Shown piece after piece: positions 34,510-42,207 of a DNA stretch of 64,000 bases. The notes below the pieces were generated by a model that searched no databases, had not been told where the DNA came from, and saw only the letters and a program-made list of their open reading frames with translations. The DNA lies in assembly GCF_046115515.1 (NCBI RefSeq), contig NZ_CP175953.1, one strand, 5' to 3'. Origin of the DNA: Gracilimonas sp017641085. GTDB taxonomy: Bacteria > Bacteroidota > Rhodothermia > Balneolales > Balneolaceae. Positions within the stretch are counted from its first letter, which is position 1; each line of letters starts with the position of its first letter. Both the position numbers and the translations under genes were made by a program.

Positions 34510-35031
34510 TCATTCCTCACTTTGGGTAACCAATCGGATATGTGCTAAATGATGATTGGAATGCCAGGCATAGTGATAAGCAGATCTTGCCAGCGTAAAT
34601 GTTTCTCCGGATTCTGGGTTCGTATAGGTTCGCTCCCATTGGTTTTCATTCAGGCTTTGATAAATACGAACTATCATTTCATGGGTATTTTCAAGCATAT
34701 CCAGCGTGAGTTCCAATGGAATTTCGAACTGAAAATCTACATGGGCCCATCCATCCTGTTTGTAAGGTCGAATCGTGGGGTTATCTTCCGTCAGGGCTGT
34801 TTTTAAACGAACTATGGTGTTTAAATGACTATCAAGCAAATGACTGATTACTTGCCTGACTGTCCAGCCGTTCTCCCGATACGGAGTAAGTAATACATCA
34901 TCCGAACATCCATCAATTTCTTCTCGGATACGCTCTGGCAATAAAGCAATATCATCAAGCCATTGATCCAGATCTTCCTGAGTGTAGTCCTCAGAAAAAG
35001 AAGGTTTACCTATGGGAAATTGGTTATTCAT
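34510..35031 (-). CDS. YfiT/DinB-family putative metal-dependent protein
   Basis: 173 residues of the DinB four-helix fold, YfiT branch. Candidate metal ligands are His in ISHLLDSHLN and two histidines in HSNHHLAHI. The opening FPIGKPSF and the GWTVRQVISHLLDSH core are typical of YfiT, which is related to bacillithiol or mycothiol S-transferases. Whether this organism makes bacillithiol cannot be seen. It is the last leftward gene before the origin-like region. Confidence 0.87.
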   Translation of the reverse strand: MNNQFPIGKPSFSEDYTQEDLDQWLDDIALLPERIREEIDGCSDDVLLTPYRENGWTVRQVISHLLDSHLNTIVRLKTALTEDNPTIRPYKQDGWAHVDFQFEIPLELTLDMLENTHEMIVRIYQSLNENQWERTYTNPESGETFTLARSAYHYAWHSNHHLAHIRLVTQSEE

Positions 35032-35472
35032 TTTGGAAGAATATATTGCTTAAAGAACAATCTAAATATAGAATCTTTAAGAGAGTGTTTTAAGAACTTT
35101 TTGGCTTTCTTTTCCACAGCATAATACAATAAGTATGAGATTTATAGTTTTTGTAGTAGTAGTAGAGACTGTGGATAAGTGGATAACTTTTTTATCCTGA
35201 ATTTTACCGGCCACCTTAAAAACATGTGGATATTTTTGTGGGAAACCTGCTGATAAAAATCAATAAGTTAAACCGGTTATGAAATTGTTGTTCACATACG
35301 CATATATTTTTTACATAAAACCGTGTTCACAACCGTCAACACCAAAAGTTATTCTTTTTGAATGTTGATTATCCGGTTTGATTGTGGAAACTTGTGTACA
35401 ACTTTGCGGCATTTTAGTTATCCAACTTTTGTTAATGAGTAATCCACATAGTAATCCACATATCCACAGTTT
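35032..35472. other. Candidate chromosomal replication origin (oriC)
   Basis: 441 bp without genes, AT-rich, between divergent gene blocks. DnaA-box-like sites: TTTTCCACA 35110-35118, TGTGGATAA 35170-35178 (exact consensus on the minus strand), AGTGGATAA 35178-35186, TGTGGATAT 35225-35233, TAATCCACA 35440-35448 and 35452-35460, ATATCCACA 35460-35468. A DnaA-trio-like CTA run and an AT tract sit beside the tandem pair. Genes to the left mostly run leftward and those to the right mostly rightward. This combination is what a bipartite bacterial oriC looks like. dnaA itself is not in the window. Confidence 0.78.
35121..35187 (-). promoter_or_regulatory. Basal unwinding element: tandem DnaA boxes plus DnaA-trio-like repeats
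   Basis: On the minus strand, TTATCCACT and TTATCCACA lie in tandem (35178-35186 and 35170-35178, sharing one base). They are followed by GTCT and then CTACTACTACTAC (35165-35153), and then an AT-rich tract to about 35121. The order box-box-CTA repeats-AT tract is that of the Bacillus subtilis basal unwinding system, where the complementary 3'-GAT trinucleotides bind DnaA on single-stranded DNA. Unwinding would start on the left side. Confidence 0.75.
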
Positions 35473-35913
35473 ATGAAAGCAGTTATTCAGCGCGTGAAAT
35501 CATCATCCGTTATGGTCGATAATGAAATAACAGGGGCCATTGATCAGGGACTTTTAGTATTACTTGGAATCCACGAAGACGACACCGATGAACAACTGGA
35601 GTGGATGTGTAACAAGATTGCCAAGCTACGAATTTTTGAGGATGAAGAAGGAAAAATGAATCATTCGGTACAAGATGTGGGTGGCGGCATTCTGGTGGTA
35701 TCTCAATTCACTTTATATGCCAATGCTGACAAGGGTACAAGGCCAAGCTTTATAGAAGCAGCGCGACCCGAAAAAGCCGAGCCAATGTATGAGGAAATGA
35801 TTAAATGGTTTAAAATCCATACAGACCTGGACATCCAAACCGGAGAATTCGGAGCCATGATGAATGTGAAGCTGGAAAATGACGGACCGGTAACCATCAT
35901 CCTGGAGAAATAA
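35473..35913 (+). CDS. dtd: D-aminoacyl-tRNA deacylase
   Basis: 146 residues. The family motifs are VVSQFTLYANADKGTRPSF and, at the C-terminus, NDGPVTIILE (the Gly-cisPro-type motif). It removes D-amino acids from tRNA (for example D-Tyr-tRNA). It begins right at the end of the origin-like region and heads a rightward set: the next ATG directly abuts its stop codon. Confidence 0.95.
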   Translation: MKAVIQRVKSSSVMVDNEITGAIDQGLLVLLGIHEDDTDEQLEWMCNKIAKLRIFEDEEGKMNHSVQDVGGGILVVSQFTLYANADKGTRPSFIEAARPEKAEPMYEEMIKWFKIHTDLDIQTGEFGAMMNVKLENDGPVTIILEK

Positions 35914-36801
35914 ATGGCGGTTATATTCATATTTATAGATGGAGTTGGGCTTGGTGAGAAAGATTCTTCTAATCCATTTTTTGAAAACAGGTATGAGTCG
36001 TTTGAAATTCTTACGGATGGTCATTTCAGCAAAGAAGCAAAGCCGGTACAGCAGAAAGATCACCTTTATAAACCGATAGATGCCAACTTGGGAGTAGAAG
36101 GATTACCCCAAAGCGGAACCGGGCAAACGGCTCTTTTTACCGGACGAAATGCTGCCAAAGAAATTGGAAAGCATTTTGGTCCTTTCCCTCACTCCGGGAT
36201 CAAGCCTTTCCTAAAGAAAGAGAGTGTTTTTCATGGGGTGAAGGAGATGGGCAAGAAACCATATTTCATGAACGCTTATCCGCCCATCTTTTTTGAGTAC
36301 GCCCAAAAGAGGAACCGATGGAGCTGTACAACGTTAATGACCAAAAGTGCGGACCTGAAGCTGAATTCCACCGAAGATGTTCTGAATGAAAGTGCACTTA
36401 CAGCCGAAATAGTACAAAATGCCTGGCGGGAGAAACTGGGCATTGATATCCCGAAAATCACCCCAAACGAGGCCGCAAATCGCCTGCTGAATGTAGTGCC
36501 TGATTATGACCTGGTGCTCTATGAATATTACCTGACCGACAAAGCCGGCCACAACCAAAGCCCGGAAGATGCCGAGCGGGTGTTGAAACCGCTGGATGAG
36601 TTTCTTCTGCAAATCATAAAAGAAAAGCGCAACTCAGATACCCTGGTTATCACCAGTGATCACGGAAACCTGGAAGACCTCTCCACAAAAACACATACAC
36701 GAAATAAAGTGCCCTTGTTTATATTGGGTGAAATCAGCGCAGATTTTGATCAGGTAGAAAGTCTCACTGATGTTAAAGAGATAATGTTGAAATCAATATG
36801 A
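35914..36801 (+). CDS. Metalloenzyme of the alkaline-phosphatase superfamily (phosphopentomutase/phosphoglycerate mutase-like)
   Basis: 295 residues. The metal-binding start is IFIFIDGVGLGEKD, the likely nucleophile is in SGTGQTALFTGRNA, and the C-terminal metal motifs are ITSDHGNLEDLSTKTHTRN with KVPLFI. These match the metalloenzyme superfamily of iPGM, phosphopentomutase and alkaline phosphatase, but the protein is far shorter than iPGM (about 510 residues). It may hydrolyse a phosphate or sulfate ester. The gene is fused in an overlapping run: dtd before it and the patatin gene after it (4 bp overlap). Confidence 0.8.
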   Translation: MAVIFIFIDGVGLGEKDSSNPFFENRYESFEILTDGHFSKEAKPVQQKDHLYKPIDANLGVEGLPQSGTGQTALFTGRNAAKEIGKHFGPFPHSGIKPFLKKESVFHGVKEMGKKPYFMNAYPPIFFEYAQKRNRWSCTTLMTKSADLKLNSTEDVLNESALTAEIVQNAWREKLGIDIPKITPNEAANRLLNVVPDYDLVLYEYYLTDKAGHNQSPEDAERVLKPLDEFLLQIIKEKRNSDTLVITSDHGNLEDLSTKTHTRNKVPLFILGEISADFDQVESLTDVKEIMLKSI

Positions 36802-37673
36802 AGAAGAAAGTCCATTTAGTTTTAGGAAGTGGCGGTGCACGCGGGATTGCTCATATTGCCGTTATCGAGGAACTGGAGAAACAAGGATATGAAATCATCG
36901 AAGTAATTGGCTGTTCGATGGGTGCTGTTGTAGGAGGAATTTACGCTGCCGGACAACTTCCCGAATACAAAAAATGGCTCACCAGTCTTTCCCGCAGGGA
37001 TGTTTTTGAACTGCTGGATTTTACCTTCACCAAGCAGGGATTTATAAAAGGAGAAAAGCTTTTTGCCAAGCACCTGGAGGTAACCGGAAAATTCAGTATT
37101 GAGGATTTTGAAATTCCCTTTACGGCTGTTGCCACCGACATGAAGAACAACGAGGAAGTCCATTTTAAGTCTGGAGATTTATATAAGGCACTGAGAGCCT
37201 CCGTTTCCATTCCGGGATTTTTTGTTCCTGTAGTTGATAGCGGCCGGGTGTTGGTAGATGGCGGCGTGCTCAATCCCCTTCCTATAAATCTTGTGGAAAA
37301 ACAGGACGATGCAATCATTGTAGCGGTAAACCTGAACGGAAGGTACAATCCGGCATATGACAGAAAACCCGGCCCGGATCGTATTCAGGAAGTACAACAA
37401 TGGTTTGAGAACCTGTTGCCTGATGCGGTAAGAGAAAAGCGGAAAAAGAAACAAAAAACAGAGCAGGAACAAGAGTCTTTTTCGCTCATTGAGCTCATGG
37501 ACAGCACCTTCAGTTTTACCCAGGATCGGCTCACCGAACTGATGATCGATATCCATAAACCGGACAAGCTGATTGAAATACCCCGAAATGCCAGCGGCAT
37601 GTTCGATTTTGATCACGCCAAAGAAATATTGGAAGTCGGCAGAGAATCGTATAATAAAGTCATGAATGAGTAA
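36798..37673 (+). CDS. Patatin-like phospholipase
   Basis: 291 residues. Oxyanion hole GSGGARGIAH, nucleophile Ser40 in IGCSMGAVVGG, and the catalytic Asp in VLVDGGVLNPLP. This is the bacterial RssA/patatin type lipid acyl hydrolase. A charged KKKQKTEQEQE stretch follows the catalytic core. It overlaps the preceding gene by 4 bp and precedes glpD by 12 bp, so lipid breakdown and glycerol-3-phosphate use could be linked. Confidence 0.92.
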   Translation: MKKKVHLVLGSGGARGIAHIAVIEELEKQGYEIIEVIGCSMGAVVGGIYAAGQLPEYKKWLTSLSRRDVFELLDFTFTKQGFIKGEKLFAKHLEVTGKFSIEDFEIPFTAVATDMKNNEEVHFKSGDLYKALRASVSIPGFFVPVVDSGRVLVDGGVLNPLPINLVEKQDDAIIVAVNLNGRYNPAYDRKPGPDRIQEVQQWFENLLPDAVREKRKKKQKTEQEQESFSLIELMDSTFSFTQDRLTELMIDIHKPDKLIEIPRNASGMFDFDHAKEILEVGRESYNKVMNE

Positions 37674-37685
37674 AGGGGAGCATAA

Positions 37686-39248
37686 ATGAAAAGAGCAGCA
37701 TTTCTTAAGGAGATAAAGAACTACAACGACTTTTGGGATATAGTGGTGATCGGTGGCGGGGCTACCGGTTTGGGGTGTGCCGTTGATGCCGCTTCCCGCG
37801 GTTATAAAACGCTGCTTCTTGAAATGCATGATTTTGCTAAAGGTACATCCAGTCGTAGTACCAAGCTGGTACATGGCGGCGTGCGGTATTTGCAGCAGGG
37901 AGATGTTTCGCTGGTAATTGAAGCCCTGCACGAGCGCGGACTGCTTATTCAGAATGCCCCGCACCTGGTTAACCATCAGTCCTTTATAGTGCCCAGTTAT
38001 GAATGGTGGAACGGTCCGTTTTATGGGGTTGGGTTGAAAGTATATGATGCGCTGGCCGGAAAGCTTGGGATCAAGAAATCTGAAAACCTCTCCAAAGAAA
38101 AAACCCTGGAAAAAATCCCCACGCTGGAGCCCAAAGATCTGCGCGGTGGGGTAATGTATTATGACGGCCAGTTTGATGACTCCCGCCTTTCCATAAATCT
38201 CGCCCAAACGATTGCTGATGAAGGAGGCTATCCGCTGAACTACATGAAAGTGACGGGGCTTAAAAAAAATGGAAAGGGTTTTATAGAAGGACTCCAAGCC
38301 CGGGATATGCTGAACGGGGAAGATCATGAAATTAATGCCCGGGTGGTGATCAATGCTACGGGCATTTTCACCGATCATATTGTGAAAATGGATGAGCAGA
38401 ACCATGAGAACATAATCCAGTGTGCCCAGGGAATTCATCTGGTGCTGGATAAAGATTTTCTGCCGGGCGAGTCGGCCATTATGGTTCCCCATACCGATGA
38501 CGGTCGGGTTTTGTTTGCCGTTCCGTGGCACAATAAGGTGATTGTGGGTACTACTGACACCCCAATTAAAAAACCCACGCTGGAACCAGTGGCACTCGAA
38601 GAGGAAATTGAATTTATATTACGGCATGCTGCCCAGTATCTCACCAAAAACCCATCCCGTAAAGATGTGAAAAGTGTGTTTGCAGGTTTACGCCCCCTGG
38701 TAAAACCTCCGGATGTTAAAAAGACCTCTGAAATATCCAGAAGTCATCACCTGCAGGTATCTGAATCGGGGCTGGTAACCATAGCCGGTGGAAAATGGAC
38801 GACGTACCGCAAGATGGCGGAGGACACTATCGACCGGGCAGCGTTGGTAGCTGGTTTAGAGGTAAAAGAATGCCCGACCAAAGACCTTCGGATTCACGGC
38901 TGGCTGAAGAATGTGGACCGTAAGGATCACCTGTTTGTATATGGATCGGATAAGGTAGCCCTGCAAAAACTGATTGACGAAAATGAAGAACTGGGTGAAC
39001 AACTTCACCCCGATCTCCCCTACATAAAAGCAGAGGTGATTTGGGCGGTGCGTAATGAGCTGGCTCAAACCATCGAAGATGTACTTTCACGACGGACAAG
39101 AGCTCTGCTGCTGGATGCCAAAGCCAGTGTGGAAATGGCCCCTGAAGTAGGCCGGCTGTTGGCGCAGGAATTCGGCAAAGATGAAAGCTGGGTGGAACAG
39201 GAAGTGAAGGAATACAAGCAGGTGGCGAAAAATTATATCCTGGAATGA
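37686..39248 (+). CDS. glpD: Glycerol-3-phosphate dehydrogenase (FAD-dependent)
   Basis: 520 residues. FAD motif VVIGGGATGLGCAVDAASRG, then FAKGTSSRSTKLVHGGVRYL, WHNKVIVGTTDTPI and GGKWTTYRKMAEDTIDRA. The C-terminal DAO_C domain is present. It oxidises glycerol-3-phosphate to dihydroxyacetone phosphate and feeds electrons to quinones at the membrane. A Shine-Dalgarno (AGGGGAG) lies just upstream of the ATG at 37686. It follows the patatin gene in the same run. Confidence 0.95.
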   Translation: MKRAAFLKEIKNYNDFWDIVVIGGGATGLGCAVDAASRGYKTLLLEMHDFAKGTSSRSTKLVHGGVRYLQQGDVSLVIEALHERGLLIQNAPHLVNHQSFIVPSYEWWNGPFYGVGLKVYDALAGKLGIKKSENLSKEKTLEKIPTLEPKDLRGGVMYYDGQFDDSRLSINLAQTIADEGGYPLNYMKVTGLKKNGKGFIEGLQARDMLNGEDHEINARVVINATGIFTDHIVKMDEQNHENIIQCAQGIHLVLDKDFLPGESAIMVPHTDDGRVLFAVPWHNKVIVGTTDTPIKKPTLEPVALEEEIEFILRHAAQYLTKNPSRKDVKSVFAGLRPLVKPPDVKKTSEISRSHHLQVSESGLVTIAGGKWTTYRKMAEDTIDRAALVAGLEVKECPTKDLRIHGWLKNVDRKDHLFVYGSDKVALQKLIDENEELGEQLHPDLPYIKAEVIWAVRNELAQTIEDVLSRRTRALLLDAKASVEMAPEVGRLLAQEFGKDESWVEQEVKEYKQVAKNYILE

Positions 39249-39269
39249 TTGTAAAATGAACAAGCAGTA

Positions 39270-39920
39270 ATGAATACGGAAGAAGCCATACAAAAACGCC
39301 GGACCCTGAAATTGAGGGCAAATCCGGATGAACCTTTGCCGGTTACTAAAGGAGCAGATTTTAACAAAACCATCGAGCGGCTGATTGAGCTTGCCGGGCA
39401 GGCACCCTTTCATTATCAAAGTGCGGAAAGTCATCAAAAAAAGAAGCTGACCGGCGCGGAACCGTGGCGGTTTCACGTATTGGATGGGGATAGTTGTCGT
39501 CATTTACTGAAAAGCCTGAAGAAGGACGAGCCCATGAAAGCCAGCGATGGCATTAAGCAAATGCTAGCCGCAGCCGATGCATTGATCTTATCTACCTGGC
39601 TGCCCGAGCGGCCAAGATCTTTGTCCAGAAAATTTCATCCTAACGTGAAAAACATGGAACACATTGCAGCCACCGGAGCGGCCATTCAAAACCTGCTTCT
39701 GGCAGCCACGGCAAAAGGCATTACCAACTACTGGTCGTCTGGAGGATGCTTGCGAAAACCTAAAGTGATGGAGTTTTTAGGAATTCCCAAGCAGGAAATT
39801 TTGCTGGGTGCCGTCTTTTTATTCCCGGACGAATACCCCGATTCCGTTCAAACCAAACCCGGCAAAAACACAGACGCCAGAGGAAACCTGACAGACTACA
39901 TGGAATGGGTTAAGCTATAG
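39270..39920 (+). CDS. Nitroreductase-family protein
   Basis: 216 residues. The N-terminal EEAIQKRRTLK and LAGQAPFHYQSAESH match the FMN-binding start of nitroreductases, and the GAAIQNLLLAATAKGITNYW and FLGIPKQEILLGAVFLF stretches match the family's core and C-terminus. It would be a dimeric FMN-dependent NAD(P)H oxidoreductase. It follows glpD by 21 bp and ends at a palindromic repeat. The substrate cannot be predicted. Confidence 0.85.
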   Translation: MNTEEAIQKRRTLKLRANPDEPLPVTKGADFNKTIERLIELAGQAPFHYQSAESHQKKKLTGAEPWRFHVLDGDSCRHLLKSLKKDEPMKASDGIKQMLAAADALILSTWLPERPRSLSRKFHPNVKNMEHIAATGAAIQNLLLAATAKGITNYWSSGGCLRKPKVMEFLGIPKQEILLGAVFLFPDEYPDSVQTKPGKNTDARGNLTDYMEWVKL

Positions 39921-39962
39921 AATATTGAACATTGAATATTCAATATTGAATGTTCGATATTC
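39920..39962. repeat. 43-bp imperfect palindrome after the nitroreductase gene
   Basis: The left half (GAATATTGAACATTGAATAT) and the right half are near-perfect reverse complements with about three mismatches over 21 pairs. It begins at the last base of the nitroreductase stop codon. A related AT-rich GTTC/GAAC stretch occurs at 58237-58263 ahead of argS. It could form a hairpin and act as a transcript end or belong to a short dispersed repeat family. Confidence 0.7.
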
Positions 39963-40049
39963 TTTACTCTTCCTTAATCAAGGTCAGCAAGTCATCATTT
40001 TCCGATCCAGCGCAGAGTGAGTTTCTAACTTTTTTTGTAATATAAGGGT

Positions 40050-40289
40050 ATGCCAACGGTTTTAAGAATAGACGGATACAGGTTCTTTTTCTTTAGCAAC
40101 GAAGGAAATGAACCCGTTCATGTTCATATTGAGAGTGGTGATGGATACTGTAAGTTTTGGATTAACCCTGTTTCCATTGCATATTCTACTGGTTATCACT
40201 CTACTGAGTTAAATAAGATCAGGAAACTTGTTGAGGAACATAGAGAACATCTCGAGGAGGCATGGAATGAATACTTTAGTAAAAAATAA
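40050..40289 (+). CDS. DUF4160 protein
   Basis: 79 residues with the DUF4160 signature: MPTVLRIDGYRFFFFSNEGN, then EPVHVHIESGDGYCKFWIN, and a C-terminal RKLVEEHREHLEEAWNEYF. DUF4160 genes often pair with DUF2442 genes and have been suggested as toxin-antitoxin-like modules, but no activity is known to me. It overlaps the DUF2442 gene by 23 bp. Confidence 0.88.
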   Translation: MPTVLRIDGYRFFFFSNEGNEPVHVHIESGDGYCKFWINPVSIAYSTGYHSTELNKIRKLVEEHREHLEEAWNEYFSKK

Positions 40290-40503
40290 ACCTACCAGGG
40301 CAACGGAAATTTGGTTCGATGATAGCAAGTTGTATGCGCTTCTTGAAGATGGAAGAGAGATTGCTGTGCCCTTAGAATGGTATCCAAAATTAAGAGATGC
40401 GAAAAAAGAGGATCTGAATGAATGGCGTTTTATAGGCGGCGGGGTTGGCATCCATTGGGAAGAGCTTGACGAAGATTTATCAATTGAAGGCTTTCTGCAT
40501 TAA
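40267..40503 (+). CDS. DUF2442 protein, partner of DUF4160
   Basis: 78 residues from ATG 40267. It has the DUF2442 pattern: ATEIWFDDSKLYALLEDGRE and IAVPLEWYPKLRDAKKEDLN followed by EWRFIGGGVGIHWEELDEDL and SIEGFL. The gene overlaps the DUF4160 gene by 23 bp in another frame, which implies translational coupling. In a toxin-antitoxin reading, neither partner's role can be assigned from sequence alone. Confidence 0.88.
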   Translation: MNTLVKNKPTRATEIWFDDSKLYALLEDGREIAVPLEWYPKLRDAKKEDLNEWRFIGGGVGIHWEELDEDLSIEGFLH

Positions 40504-40708
40504 AAAGCCAAAATACAGAATTCGCTCCTACGCAGAACGTCAGACCGAGATTTTGAGTGAAGCAACAATGGTCTAAATTCATCAAAAACTCCTAACCCCC
40601 GCTCTTGTTCCGATCGCTCCGCGGCGGAACATATAACTAATACCACTGAGCCCTAATACACTGGAAGAAGCAACTCTACCCCCTCACTTCAACAATGAAT
40701 GATTCCCC

Positions 40709-41545
40709 TTACCCTTCATTCATTAGCGCCAGCAGGTCATCAATTTCATCCTGATTGATCAACGCTGAACGCAGCCCAAGTTCGTTCTTCATCCGGTAGT
40801 TTCGTTGCGGACCCAGGGTGAAAAACATCCGAAGCAGTTCCAGTTCGTTATCAAAATAATTTTCAGTAAACCGGTCCTTGAAGTTCAGGCTCAGAATATG
40901 TTCCTCCAATTGATCGGCCAGCAGGCTGGAAGACCCTTTCAGAAACTGATCTACTAAAAATCCGGATTTCTCATCCAGCCGAAGCTGAAATTTTTGCGGG
41001 GTTATTCGGTTTAAAAGCTGGCTGGGCAGATAATGAGCGCTGGTGATGCTCGTTTCCTGCACAAACAGCAGCTTTAGCAGGGCGCCGAGTCCTTTACGTG
41101 TTTTAAGGTGACCTTTAAAGCAGCCGTACACTTCCGGATAATCATCCAGCACCCGCATCGATAACCGAAATTCCTTTTTATTACCTCTCCGCGCCGTGGA
41201 AATATAATAATAGGTCTCTGGTTTTTTATTGGCGTGATTAAAGGGCGGCCGTAACGAACGAATAAGCAGGTTTTCGAGCAGAATGGCATCCGTTTCCGTA
41301 TTGCACACTTCGTAGCTGATGCGCTCCAGGTGGGCAATCATCCGCTGTACTTTTTTGGACTTCGAATACCGGTACGAAGTAATGCGCTGCTGCAGGTCTT
41401 TTCCCTTTCCCACATAGAGAACCTGATCGTGCTTGTCGTACATGGTATAAACGCCCGGCTCATGGGGAGGAAGCTCCCCTCCCATGGCTTTGTTTACCCG
41501 CTCTTTTTGGGTGATGGCAGTGGGTTCAAACAGGTCTAAAGTCAC
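40709..41545 (-). CDS. Stand-alone GIY-YIG nuclease, UvrC N-terminal/Cho-like
   Basis: 278 residues. The GIY-YIG core starts at about residue 30: GVYTMYDKHDQVLYVGKGKD, then LQQRITSYR and the metal-binding Glu in DAILLENLLIRSLRPPFNHA. This order matches the N-terminal half of UvrC; the UvrC C-terminal RNase H-like and HhH domains are absent. Its length is close to E. coli Cho, which makes 3' incisions with UvrAB. The 170 residues after the core have no recognised motif. The stop lies at 40709 and the gene is leftward. Confidence 0.82.
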   Translation of the reverse strand: MTLDLFEPTAITQKERVNKAMGGELPPHEPGVYTMYDKHDQVLYVGKGKDLQQRITSYRYSKSKKVQRMIAHLERISYEVCNTETDAILLENLLIRSLRPPFNHANKKPETYYYISTARRGNKKEFRLSMRVLDDYPEVYGCFKGHLKTRKGLGALLKLLFVQETSITSAHYLPSQLLNRITPQKFQLRLDEKSGFLVDQFLKGSSSLLADQLEEHILSLNFKDRFTENYFDNELELLRMFFTLGPQRNYRMKNELGLRSALINQDEIDDLLALMNEG

Positions 41546-41690
41546 GAACGGAAATTTATTTGATTGCTAACAACAAAAGCTAAAATAGAAGAATAGCGAC
41601 TAAAAGGGGAATGGGATTTTTTGGAAAAAAACTTAGAGTCGAACTCATAGATTAAATGAGGCTCTGCCTCAAACTAAAAAGATCGATGCC

Positions 41691-42092
41691 CTACTTAATC
41701 AGCGTAACCCCGCCGGAAATATTCTCGATAATATAATTACTGATTCCGCCGGGACCTTCGTCATTGATATCCCACTTAAAATCGGCTCCTCCTATAAAAA
41801 GGTGATCGGCTTTCAGCTTTTGCATTTGCACCACAATCACTTTTCCCGGCTCGCCCGTTTCCACATAAGGAGTAAGCGGGCCCTCTTTGCCGGCGATGTC
41901 TTCAAAAGAGTATTTGGCCATCTCCAGAATAGCTTTGGCCTCGGTGAGGGAGTTATCATCGATGGCTACCACCAGAATGTAAACTTCCGGCTCGGTGCGT
42001 AAATCCCGAAAAAGCTCGGCTGCATATTTAACCGCCGCACTGGCATATTTTGTACCGTTGGTAGCAATTACCCACTTTTTTGCATTTCCCAT
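41691..42092 (-). CDS. Universal stress protein-like domain, short
   Basis: 133 residues. The first strand-helix WVIATNGTKYASAAVKYAAE and the later KLKADHLFIGGADFKWD follow the Usp fold, and the closing ISGGVTLIK is typical of the last strand. The ATP-binding G-2X-G-9X-G-S/T motif is not clearly present, so it may not bind ATP. Function is unknown. It is leftward and divergent from the cca gene. Confidence 0.72.
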   Translation of the reverse strand: MGNAKKWVIATNGTKYASAAVKYAAELFRDLRTEPEVYILVVAIDDNSLTEAKAILEMAKYSFEDIAGKEGPLTPYVETGEPGKVIVVQMQKLKADHLFIGGADFKWDINDEGPGGISNYIIENISGGVTLIK

Positions 42093-42207
42093 AGACTATT
42101 TATTTGTTAAACGGTCTTTAATGTATGAATTAATATCCTTGAAAATATCTTAGTTCTCCTCTGAAAGCAATCGCTAACATTCCTATCTTTGGCATGCTTT
42201 GAAACAC

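Noticed and set aside
37179..38531. A long leftward open frame (about 450 residues) antisense to the end of the patatin gene and most of glpD
   Set aside because: It is the shadow of two well-supported rightward genes with clear catalytic motifs; its own translation shows no recognisable family and a composition typical of antisense frames.
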